Origin: Pedococcus cremeus
GTDB taxonomy: Bacteria > Actinomycetota > Actinomycetes > Actinomycetales > Dermatophilaceae
NCBI RefSeq assembly: GCF_900111375.1
Contig: NZ_FOHB01000001.1
Coordinates: 372,001-436,000 of the forward strand
DNA: 64,000 nucleotides
Direction of reading: 5' to 3'
The notes beneath the pieces are model-generated. The model had not been told where the DNA came from. It saw only the letters and a list, made by a program, of their open reading frames with translations, and made no database searches. Positions 36,693 to 43,395 of the stretch are shown here, in pieces; position 1 is the stretch's first letter, and every line of letters begins with the position of its first letter. A program made the translations under genes and the position numbers.

Positions 36693-37481
36693 TCAGACTG
36701 CCCGAACGCGGGCGAAGAGTCGACGAGCCCACGCGTAGGAGAGGACCGTGATGAGCACGCACCAGCCGATCGCCCACCAGAGGTCCGAGCCCGGGTCACG
36801 GCCCTCGAGGCAGGCGCGGAGGGTGTCGATCACCGGGGTGAACGGCTGGTTCTCGGCGACCCAGGCCAGCCCGGTCGACATCGACTCGGTCGGCACGAAG
36901 GCGCTGGAGATGAACGGCAGGATCATGAGGAACATCGGGGTGTTGCTGGCGGTCTCGACGCTGCCGGCGGCCAGGCCGAGGGCCACGCACAACCAGGTGA
37001 GCGCGAGCGCCAGCAGGGCCAGGATGCCGATCGCCCCGAACCAGCCGGCCGTGGTGGCGTCCGCCCGGTAACCGAGCAACAGCGCGACGGCCAGCACGAC
37101 CGCGACGGCCAGCGCGGTCTGCACGAGTGCGGCCACGACATGGCCGGTCAGCACCGACGACTTCGCGATCGACATGGTGCGGAAACGGTCGATGATGCCC
37201 TCGGTGGCGTCCTTGGCCACGTAGATGGCCACACTCATCGCGACCGAGGCGACCGTGATGATGAGGATGGCCGGCGACACGTAGGTCAGGTAGTCGGCGC
37301 GGCCCGTGCCGCCCGGCAGGCCGGCGCCCAGCGTGCCGCCGAAGACGTAGACGAACAGCAGCAGGAAGAGCACCGGCTGGCCGACCAACATGAGCGTCAG
37401 GGACGGGTAGCGGACCATGTGCCTGAGGTTGCGCCGCAGCATGGTGGCCGAGTCACGGGCCGCGTAGGTCATCGTGGTCAT
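36693..37481 (-). CDS. ABC-2 type permease (DrrB-like)
   Basis: A 262-residue membrane protein with about six helices: PSLTLMLVGQPVLFLLLFVYVFGG, YLTYVSPAILIITVASVAMSVAIYVA, VVAALVQTALAVAVVLAVALLLG, GAIGILALLALALTWLCVALGLAAG, MFLMILPFISSAF and the last IGWCVLITVLSYAWARRLFA. This and the motif EGIIDRFRTMSIAKSSVL fit the daunorubicin-type (DrrB) permease family. ATG at 37481 overlaps the ATPase stop (ATGA). It forms an exporter with the gene at 37478-38317. Confidence 0.92.
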   Translation of the reverse strand: MTTMTYAARDSATMLRRNLRHMVRYPSLTLMLVGQPVLFLLLFVYVFGGTLGAGLPGGTGRADYLTYVSPAILIITVASVAMSVAIYVAKDATEGIIDRFRTMSIAKSSVLTGHVVAALVQTALAVAVVLAVALLLGYRADATTAGWFGAIGILALLALALTWLCVALGLAAGSVETASNTPMFLMILPFISSAFVPTESMSTGLAWVAENQPFTPVIDTLRACLEGRDPGSDLWWAIGWCVLITVLSYAWARRLFARVRAV

Positions 37482-38317
37482 CGGGTGGTCTCCATCTCGG
37501 CTGCGTCGTCGGCTGCGTTGTCGTCGGCTTCGCTGCCGTCGGCTTCGCTGCCGTCGGCTTCGCTGTCGTCGGCGGGGGTGGCGGGGTGGCCGGTGAGCGC
37601 CAGGAAGACGTCGTCGAGCGTCTCCCCTCCGGCCCGGGTCTTGAGCTCGGCCGGCGTGCCCTCGGCGACGAGGCGTCCGCCGTCGAGGAGCCCGACGGTG
37701 TGGGCGAGCTGGTCGGCCTCCTCGAGATACTGGGTGGTGAGGAAGACCGTCACGCCGTCGCCGAGCAGCTCGCGGACGATCTTCCACAGGTCGCGGCGGC
37801 TGCGCGGGTCGAGCCCGGTCGTCGGCTCGTCGAGGAAGATCAGCCGCGGCCGGCTCACCAGCGTCATGGCGAGGTCGAGGCGCCGCTTCATGCCGCCGGA
37901 GTACGTCGCCGAGCGGCGGTCCGCGGCCTCGGTCAGGCCGAACCGGTCGAGCAGCTCCTCGACCCGGGCGGCTGCCTCACGTCGAGGCAGGTGGGCGAGG
38001 TCGGCCATCAGCCTGAGGTTCTCGCGACCGGTCAGCAGCTCGTCGATCGCCGAGAACTGACCGGTCACGCCGATGGAGCGGCGGACGCCGTCGGGTTCCT
38101 TGCTGACGTCAAACCCGGCGACCCGGGCGTGGCCGCCATCGGCGGGCAGGAGCGTCGAGAGGATGCGGACCATGGTGGTCTTGCCGGCTCCGTTGGGTCC
38201 GAGGAGCGCATAGACGGTGCCGGCGGGCAAGGTGAGGTCGATGCCGCGCAGGACGGGCTGGTCGCCGTAGGACTTGGCGACTCCGGTGACCTCGATGGCG
38301 GGGCGTTGAGGTGTCAT
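37478..38317 (-). CDS. ABC transporter ATPase (DrrA-like drug-resistance type)
   Basis: A 279-residue ATPase with Walker A YALLGPNGAGKTTMVRILSTLL, Q-loop GQFSAIDELLTGRENL, signature YSGGMKRRLDLAMTLVSRP and Walker B LIFLDEPTTGLDPRSRRDLW, ending in a GGETLDDVFLALTGHPA tail of the DrrA family. After that an acidic tail holds three repeats of S-E-A-D-G/D (DSEADGSEADGSEADD), coded by 15-bp DNA repeats at 37524-37568. ATG at 38317 is chosen because the domain begins TPQRPAIEVTGVAKSYGD just after; the longer frame runs back over the operator. First gene of the exporter-MerR operon. Confidence 0.93.
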   Translation of the reverse strand: MTPQRPAIEVTGVAKSYGDQPVLRGIDLTLPAGTVYALLGPNGAGKTTMVRILSTLLPADGGHARVAGFDVSKEPDGVRRSIGVTGQFSAIDELLTGRENLRLMADLAHLPRREAAARVEELLDRFGLTEAADRRSATYSGGMKRRLDLAMTLVSRPRLIFLDEPTTGLDPRSRRDLWKIVRELLGDGVTVFLTTQYLEEADQLAHTVGLLDGGRLVAEGTPAELKTRAGGETLDDVFLALTGHPATPADDSEADGSEADGSEADDNAADDAAEMETTR

Positions 38318-38334
38318 GCGCACAGCGTCGAGGG

Positions 38335-38349
38335 TTGACGCTGCGTCAA
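38335..38349. promoter_or_regulatory. MerR-type operator/promoter palindrome TTGACGC-T-GCGTCAA
   Basis: A perfect palindrome with 7-base arms around one central base, 17 bp upstream of the DrrA-like start codon. Flanking bases extend it to GGGTTGACGCTGCGTCAAGGTC. It matches the kind of TTGAC...GTCAA site used by actinobacterial MerR/TipA regulators, which bind between the promoter elements and activate. The MerR gene sits two genes downstream in the same operon. Confidence 0.7.
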
Positions 38350-38461
38350 GGTCAAGCCCGAATCGGCGGGACGGCAAGTGGCCGTCGTGAGCGCGTATCG
38401 GGTAGACATGTCGGGCCTTGACCACAGGTCATCCGACACCACGCAGGGGAACCGCCGACCC

Positions 38462-39004
38462 ATGAGCAACACCGAAGAGCTGATCGCTGCCGTCCGCGAG
38501 GCCGCCGAGGGCACTCCGTACGTCGTGACGGAGAAGCCCTACGGCTTCGACCTCACCATCGACATCGTCGACGCCCAGTGGTGGACGCTGCTGCGCAAGA
38601 GCGGGGTCAAGCGGCTCTTCACCTACGAGGTCCGGACCAAGGACAGCGCCAAGAAGATGACCATCACCGACGTGTCCAACACGGTGCGGTGGAGCGGGGG
38701 CGGGGGCGTCTTCAGCGTGCCCAGCCTGCACGCGGACAAGTCGTTCCAGCGCGGCCGCGTCTACCAGTACAGCTTCCAGAAGGAGGTCGGCGTCGACGCG
38801 AAGACGGGCAGGCTCGGCACGCCGGTCAGCTACTCCTTCCGCTCCGGCGAGGGCCGCGACCTCATCCGCGACGCCGCGCAGCGCACCGGTTGGTCGGAGT
38901 CGATGCCGATGGAGCAGAAGGGCGCCCTCATCTTCGCCGGCGCGATCGTCGCGGTCGGCGCGATCGTGGGCCTGGTCTTCGCCGCGATCGCCCTCTTCGG
39001 CTGA
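38462..39004 (+). CDS. Hypothetical protein with C-terminal membrane anchor
   Basis: A 180-residue protein of unknown function. The first 150 residues are soluble with an alternating strand pattern (YGFDLTIDIVDAQWWTLLRKSGVKRLFTYEVR, SNTVRWSGGGGVFSVPSLHADKSFQRGRVYQYSFQKEVGV); the last 25 form one hydrophobic helix (GALIFAGAIVAVGAIVGLVFAAIALFG). This suggests a tail-anchored protein with the main domain in the cytoplasm. ATG at 38462 follows a gap with no good ribosome-binding site (AGGGGAACC). Four 14-bp tandem repeats begin at its stop codon. No family is recognised. Confidence 0.7.
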   Translation: MSNTEELIAAVREAAEGTPYVVTEKPYGFDLTIDIVDAQWWTLLRKSGVKRLFTYEVRTKDSAKKMTITDVSNTVRWSGGGGVFSVPSLHADKSFQRGRVYQYSFQKEVGVDAKTGRLGTPVSYSFRSGEGRDLIRDAAQRTGWSESMPMEQKGALIFAGAIVAVGAIVGLVFAAIALFG

Positions 39005-39058
39005 CGCCGCGCTCCCAACGCTGCGCTCCCGACGCCGCGCTTGCGACGCCGCGCTTGC
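39003..39058. repeat. Four 14-bp tandem repeats
   Basis: Four consecutive 14-base units (GACGCCGCGCTCCC, AACGCTGCGCTCCC, GACGCCGCGCTTGC, GACGCCGCGCTTGC) starting inside the stop codon of the hypothetical gene and ending two bases before the family B element. The last two are identical. Confidence 0.85.
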
Positions 39059-39059
39059 G

Positions 39060-39127
39060 ACTTCTGGCCACTCACTCGGCACCAGACCGTGTTCTCGGCG
39101 CGAGATGCCGAGCAGGTGGCCAGAAGT
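39060..39127. repeat. 68-bp inverted-repeat element, family B copy 2
   Basis: Same outer arms as the copy at 32428 (ACTTCTGGCCAC / GTGGCCAGAAGT), same length of 68 bp, and inner GATGCCGAG next to the right arm as in copy 1 (CATGCCGAG). The arms here extend through ACTCACTCGGCA on the left against TGCCGAG on the right. The middle is unrelated to copy 1, so the constrained part is the termini and the length. Confidence 0.85.
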
Positions 39128-39142
39128 GCGTCGGGAGACGGC

Positions 39143-39176
39143 GGTATGCCGCGTGGCCCGGGCCACGCGGCATACC
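39143..39176. repeat. Perfect 34-bp palindrome built on the GTATGCCG 8-mer
   Basis: Two exact 17-base halves (GGTATGCCGCGTGGCCC and its complement) with no loop. Each half begins with the genome-wide over-represented GTATGCCG. It sits between two genes: one ending at 39004 and one on the other strand ending at 39188, so it can serve as a bidirectional terminator, but a spacer-free perfect palindrome is unusual for one. Confidence 0.85.
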
Positions 39177-39187
39177 CTCCCCCCGGT

Positions 39188-39970
39188 CTAGGTGGGGTCT
39201 TCGGTGAGGCGGTCGCGCAGCGCGACCAGTCGCTTGAGCGCAGTGGTCGAGCCGACCTCGCCGGTCCACCACGGCTCGAGGATCTCGCGCATGTAGATGC
39301 GCAGCTGGAGGTCGGGGCCGGTCTCGAGCACCTGCTCCTCGATGGGGGCCGGGCGCAGCTCCTCGGGCCGGGCGAAGAACTGCCGGTGCAGGTGGTGGAT
39401 GGCGGGGGCCGCCGAGGTCCAGGGATCGGCCTGCTCGACGACGGCGCCCTCGGCGGTCTCGGCGTCGGTGCGCTGCTCGTCCTGCGGCCCACCGGGGTCG
39501 GGCGCCTCGCCGCGCTGTTTGCGCACGGCGGGGACCTTGACCGGGGGCACCTTCACAGCCGGCACCTTCACGGTGGGGACCTTGACGCTCGGCTTCTTCA
39601 GCCGCTTGCGGGAGGCGTGCCTCTCGGCCTCGGCGAGGGCTTCGGCGTCGAGCCGGGCCTGCACCTCGGCAGCCTCGGCGGCGAGCCGGCTGTCCTCCAC
39701 CGCCCGGCGCTCCTCCTCGACGACCTTGGCCCGCAAGGCCTTTCGCGTCTCCTCGTCGAAGTCCGGCGGCACGTAGGTGCGAGTGCCCGTGCGGGCGACA
39801 GGGCTCTTCCAGCCTTCGGGGTTGACGGACCCGACGGGCGGAAGGAGCAGCGACGCGACGGACGGCCGCTCCTCGGCCGCGGTGGCGGCCTCGGTGGCGT
39901 CAGCGTCCGGACTCAACGGTGTGGTGGTCACGGCTTCATGGAAAGCCTCGGTGACGTCGTCGGTGGCCAT
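39188..39970 (-). CDS. Hypothetical protein with basic Lys-Val-Pro repeat and shared C-terminal domain
   Basis: A 260-residue unknown. The first half is acidic and disordered-looking, then a charged helix (EETRKALRAKVVEEERRAVEDSRLAAEAAEVQARLDAEALAEAERH without gaps, about 75-120). After that come five Val-Pro-Lys pentads (KVPTVKVPAVKVPPVKVPAV) at about 128-150. The last 60 residues (EEQVLETGPDLQLRIYMREILEPWWTGEVGSTTALKRLVALRDRL) resemble the C-terminal half of the 78-residue protein 117 bp upstream at 40087. That shared block has QLR..M.EI..PW..GEV.S...L.RL. I do not recognise the family. Confidence 0.7.
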   Translation of the reverse strand: MATDDVTEAFHEAVTTTPLSPDADATEAATAAEERPSVASLLLPPVGSVNPEGWKSPVARTGTRTYVPPDFDEETRKALRAKVVEEERRAVEDSRLAAEAAEVQARLDAEALAEAERHASRKRLKKPSVKVPTVKVPAVKVPPVKVPAVRKQRGEAPDPGGPQDEQRTDAETAEGAVVEQADPWTSAAPAIHHLHRQFFARPEELRPAPIEEQVLETGPDLQLRIYMREILEPWWTGEVGSTTALKRLVALRDRLTEDPT

Positions 39971-40086
39971 TTCCCCCCAGTCTTTGCCAAGTGCTTAATC
40001 AGTGACCGGGACGAGTCCGGTCAAAGGCCCCGAAACGCCGAACGCCCGTGCCCACGGGCGCTGCGCTCGACAACTGCTGTGTGGTC

Positions 40087-40323
40087 TTACAGCTGCAGGT
40101 CGGCGAGCCGCTTGAGCCGGATCAGCGTCTCCCGCGAGCTGACCTCGCCGAACTGCCAGGGCGAGATGATCTCGGTCATCAGCTCGCGCAGCTGGCGGTT
40201 GTGCGCGCTCTCCTCGATCGGCGCCTGGGCCGGCTGACGCGCCGCGACCTCCTTGGGCACGAGGTACTCGTTCCACCGGGGGTCGAACACCGGCTTCTCC
40301 GAGGGCGTCATCGAGTTGGGCAC
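40087..40323 (-). CDS. Small hypothetical protein sharing the C-terminal domain of the next gene
   Basis: A 78-residue protein: an N-terminal MPNSMTPSEKPVFDPRWNEYLVPKE part and a helical C-terminal part with RQLRELMTEIISPWQFGEVSSRETLIRLKRL. The latter matches the C-terminus of the 260-residue neighbour (QLR, M-EI, PW, GEV, S, L-RL). Start ATG at 40323; a second ATG four codons later is also possible. Function unknown. The compact form suggests it is the basic version of the domain and the neighbour a larger relative. Confidence 0.72.
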   Translation of the reverse strand: MPNSMTPSEKPVFDPRWNEYLVPKEVAARQPAQAPIEESAHNRQLRELMTEIISPWQFGEVSSRETLIRLKRLADLQL

Positions 40324-40409
40324 GCGGTCAAGGCTAGGTCAAAGCCGCAGGTCAGCCGCTGGCGAACGACGTTCTCCGCCATGAAGTCTGGCCAAAAGTA
40401 GGAGGCGGC

Positions 40410-41381
40410 TCAGGAGACGGTGAAGACGACCTTGCCGAACAGCTCACCCGACGCCATCTTGGCGAAGCCGTCGCGCGCCTGCTCGAGCGGCATCACCGAG
40501 TCGATGGCCGGCTCGATGCCCTGCTGCACCACGAACTGGGCGAGCCGCTCGAGCTCGAGGCGGGTGCCCATCGTCGAGCCGATGACGCGCAGCTGGCGGA
40601 AGAAGATCTGGGTGAGCTCGGCCTTCGCAGGGGCGTCACCGGAGGTGGCGCCGCAGATGACGATGGTGCCGCCGGGCTTGAGCGACTTCACCGAGTGCGA
40701 CCAGGTGGCCGCGCCGACGGTCTCCATGACCGCGTCGACCCGCTCGGGCAGCCGCTCCCCCGAGGCGAACGCGCGGTCGGCGCCGATCTCGAGCGCCTTG
40801 GCGCCCTTGGCCTCGTCGCGGCTGGTCACCCACATCCGGTAGCCGGCCGCCGAGCCGAGCTGCACCAGCGCGGTGGCGACGCCACCGCCGGCGCCCTGCA
40901 CCAGCACCGTGGCGCCGGGCGTGAGGCCGGAGTTGGAGAAGAGCATCCGGTATGCCGTGAGCCAGGCCGTGGAGAGGGTGGCGGCGTGCTCCCACGATAG
41001 CCCCTCGGGCTTGGGGACCGCGTTGGCCTTGGGCACCAGCACCTTCTGGGCGAGCGTGCCGTCGTGCAGCTCCGAGAGCAGGGTGCGCTTGGGGTCGAGC
41101 GTCTCGTCGCCCTGCCAGCCCTCGCTCGGCACGACGGCGTGGACGATGACCTCGTTGCCGTCCTCGTCGACACCGGCGCCGTCGCAGCCGAGGATCATCG
41201 GCAGCCGGTCGGCGGGCAGGCCCACACCCTGCAGGGAGAACAGGTCGTGGTGGTTCAGGCCCGCGGTCCTGAGGGTGACCGTCGTCCAGCCCGGCCTGGG
41301 CTCGGGGTCGGGGCGCTCCCCGATCTCGAGACCGGAGAGCGGGTCGTCCTTGGACTGGCTGGCGGCGTAGACAGCGAGCAT
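40410..41381 (-). CDS. Zinc-less medium-chain dehydrogenase / quinone reductase-like oxidoreductase
   Basis: A 323-residue MDR-family protein. The N-terminal GroES-like part includes GLNHHDLFSLQG and MILGCDGAGVDEDGNEVIVHAV. The Rossmann part follows with WLTAYRMLFSNSGLTPGATVLVQGAGGGVATALVQLGSAAG, the AxGxxG-type NADPH loop of quinone reductase-like members. Catalytic zinc ligands are not clear: there is no second-half Cys cluster, so it is likely of the zinc-independent type. ATG at 41381 gives the normal beginning MLAVYAAS; the longer frame adds 44 residues of non-matching sequence. Substrate unknown. Confidence 0.87.
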   Translation of the reverse strand: MLAVYAASQSKDDPLSGLEIGERPDPEPRPGWTTVTLRTAGLNHHDLFSLQGVGLPADRLPMILGCDGAGVDEDGNEVIVHAVVPSEGWQGDETLDPKRTLLSELHDGTLAQKVLVPKANAVPKPEGLSWEHAATLSTAWLTAYRMLFSNSGLTPGATVLVQGAGGGVATALVQLGSAAGYRMWVTSRDEAKGAKALEIGADRAFASGERLPERVDAVMETVGAATWSHSVKSLKPGGTIVICGATSGDAPAKAELTQIFFRQLRVIGSTMGTRLELERLAQFVVQQGIEPAIDSVMPLEQARDGFAKMASGELFGKVVFTVS

Positions 41382-41430
41382 GGGTCCGACCCTATTGCGC
41401 CCGACGGGCCCGCGCCCGGCCGAAGGGCTG

Positions 41431-42351
41431 TCAGGCGATGCCTGCGGTGAACCTCTCGTACTGGTCGATGGCTCCCGACTCGGGGTAGCGCACGGTGAAG
41501 TCACCTCGCTCACGGTCGGCGCCCACGTGCCCGGTGTACTCGCGAGCCCGGCCGACCGGCATACCGGCGGGCAGGATGATGCGGGCGTCGACGTAGCTGA
41601 CGCCCATGAGGCTCGCCGGCGAGACCTCGAGGGTCTTCAGCCGTGCGGCCATGGGGTGCTCACCGAGCAACAGGTGCCCGCGGGGCCCGAGGAAACGCTG
41701 GCCCCATCCGAGGAAGGGCATGGTGGTCGCCAGCAGCTCGCCGCGGCGCGAGGAGTACATCGTCAGGGGGCGACGGTCGGTGCGCAGACGGCCACCCGGC
41801 CGCACGTCGAGGGACAGCACGTGGACGCCGTCGTCCCACACGTCGACCACGCGGCGGTCCGGCTCCTCGTAGAAGTGGAGGTCCGCAACGAACTTCGGGA
41901 AGCCGTAGAGCTCGCGGCCGGAGTCGCGGGCCAGTGCGTGGGTGACGGGCATGTCGAGCACGAAGCCTCCGACGTGCGGCATGGCTGGCTGCAGGAGCGG
42001 CAGTCCGCGCCTCAGCGGCTCCCGCGAGACGAGCGCGACGGTGGCGGCCTCGGCATAGGGCTCGACCCGCATCGGCTTCCCGTCGGCCAAGCTGCCGCTC
42101 AGGTCGGCATAGCGGGCTGCGAAGAGCATGACGAGCCCGCTGCCGTCGAACCACTGCACCGGGTGCAGGTCGTCGGTGGGCAGCATCGCCCGCAGCGCGT
42201 CGACGGAGACCGTGTGGAGCGACTGGAACGAGGTGGCCCGGTTGACGTAGAGCGGTGATCGCAGTGTCTGCCCGCGGAACTCCGCCGTCGTGCGCGGACC
42301 GCTCCACCTCAGGAAGTCGGCAGGCGCTCGGCGGCCTTTCAAGAGCCTCAT
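41431..42351 (-). CDS. Acetoacetate decarboxylase-family protein
   Basis: A 306-residue protein with the acetoacetate decarboxylase fold signature GRELYGFPKFVADLHFYEEP; the Lys after FP is where the family's Schiff-base lysine sits, and the upstream Glu-rich AEAATVALVS block fits the second active-site strand. The chain is longer than clostridial ADC (about 245), with an N-terminal extension of about 55 residues. The ATG at 42351 is supported by AAGGAG seven bases before it. No CoA-transferase gene or other solvent-pathway partner lies next to it, so a true acetoacetate role is uncertain; many members act on other 2-oxo or enol compounds. Confidence 0.8.
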   Translation of the reverse strand: MRLLKGRRAPADFLRWSGPRTTAEFRGQTLRSPLYVNRATSFQSLHTVSVDALRAMLPTDDLHPVQWFDGSGLVMLFAARYADLSGSLADGKPMRVEPYAEAATVALVSREPLRRGLPLLQPAMPHVGGFVLDMPVTHALARDSGRELYGFPKFVADLHFYEEPDRRVVDVWDDGVHVLSLDVRPGGRLRTDRRPLTMYSSRRGELLATTMPFLGWGQRFLGPRGHLLLGEHPMAARLKTLEVSPASLMGVSYVDARIILPAGMPVGRAREYTGHVGADRERGDFTVRYPESGAIDQYERFTAGIA

Positions 42352-42582
42352 CGCTTTCTCCTTCCGCGCCGGGGTTGGCACCCCCTCAATGGGGACGATC
42401 CGGCCAGGCACGCGCGACGCACAGAGCCGTTCGGCCCGCCGCGCAGCCTGTTCGAGGCGGGAGCGTCATCTCGCCGCGTGCCTCACCCCTTCCGTGTGAG
42501 GTGGAGGTCGACGCGGTGGCGGAGCCTGACAGGTGCGAGCCGTGCGCTGCGCCGGCTCCCGTGACGCTGCGAGGAGGAACCC

Positions 42583-43068
42583 GTGACGACGAAGACCGAC
42601 TTCACCGACGAGGAATGGGCGCGGATCGTTCGAGCCCCACTGGTGGCCGGGATGGCGATCTCGCTGGCCGATCCCGGAGGACCGATCGAGGCGGCGAAGG
42701 AGTCGATGGCGGCCCTCAAGAGCGCCACGAACCCGCCCAGCCGTGAGCAGCTGCTGGCCGACGTGGCCCTCGAGGTGCAGGCCATGGCGCAGCAGCACCA
42801 GAACCCCTTGAAGGGCTACCGGCCGACGTCGGAGGGCGGCCCTCCGGGTGAGCAGGTGCTGGCCGAGCTGGGTGCCGTCCAGGGGATCGTCTCGGCCAAG
42901 GCCTCGCCCGAGGAGGCGGCGGCGTTCGGGCGGTGGCTGGTGGCGTCCGCGCAGGGCGCGGCCGACGCGGCCAAGGAGGGCGGGTTCATGGGCTTCGGGG
43001 CCGAGCAGGTCAGCGCACGGGAGCAGGCGATGCTCGACCAGGTGCGGCAGGCCGTCACGGCCGTCTAG
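42583..43068 (+). CDS. Hypothetical conserved helical protein
   Basis: A 161-residue soluble, all-helical-looking protein: FTDEEWARIVRAPLVAGMAISLADPGGPIEAAKES at the start, a middle linker with QNPLKGYRPTSEGGPPGEQVL, and the last half ASPEEAAAFGRWLVASAQGAADAAKEGGFMGFG. It has a strong ribosome-binding site (GAGGAGG) before the GTG at 42583. No family is recognised with certainty; the motif FTxEEW...PxxAGxAVxxADPxGP seems conserved in actinobacteria from memory. Function unknown. Confidence 0.72.
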   Translation: MTTKTDFTDEEWARIVRAPLVAGMAISLADPGGPIEAAKESMAALKSATNPPSREQLLADVALEVQAMAQQHQNPLKGYRPTSEGGPPGEQVLAELGAVQGIVSAKASPEEAAAFGRWLVASAQGAADAAKEGGFMGFGAEQVSAREQAMLDQVRQAVTAV

Positions 43069-43182
43069 CACGCAGCGAGCGCCCAACCCTTCGACACCTG
43101 CGACGTGAACGCCGCAGCCGCATGGCGAAGTCTTGACTCTCTTTAGACCGAGTGTTGAACCACCCGTGCGTAGGTTTCCGCC

Positions 43183-43335
43183 GTGCCCAACCGCAACCAG
43201 TGCCCCGTCTGTTGGTGGTCCGTCCGCTGCCACGACGGCGTCGTCGTCCCGCACGACCGCGAGTCCTTCGGCCTCAGCGAGCCCTGCCCCGGTTCCGGCA
43301 AGCCGACGGTCGCGGCCACGGCCCCGGCCGCCTAG
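43183..43335 (+). CDS. Small cysteine-rich protein, zinc-ribbon-like
   Basis: A 50-residue protein. Its four cysteines (Cys7, Cys10, Cys16, Cys35) and two histidines (His17, His24) suggest a small metal site: N-Q-C-P-V-C-W-W near the start and S-E-P-C-P-G-S-G-K near residue 35, the latter common in actinobacterial small zinc-finger-like proteins. GTG at 43183 starts it and TAG at 43333 ends it. It follows the hypothetical gene at 42583 by 114 bp. No function can be assigned; coding potential is supported by the C-x-x-C spacing only. Confidence 0.55.
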   Translation: MPNRNQCPVCWWSVRCHDGVVVPHDRESFGLSEPCPGSGKPTVAATAPAA

Positions 43336-43395
43336 CAGGCACTCGCCCCCGCCGCGGCGGCCACTTACGGAGGGCCCGAGCCGCCCCTGGTCCCG

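Noticed and set aside
40386-40401. TCTGGCCAAAAGTA, resembling one arm of the family B element
   Set aside because: Only a partial, mismatched half-arm is present with no partner at 68 bp.
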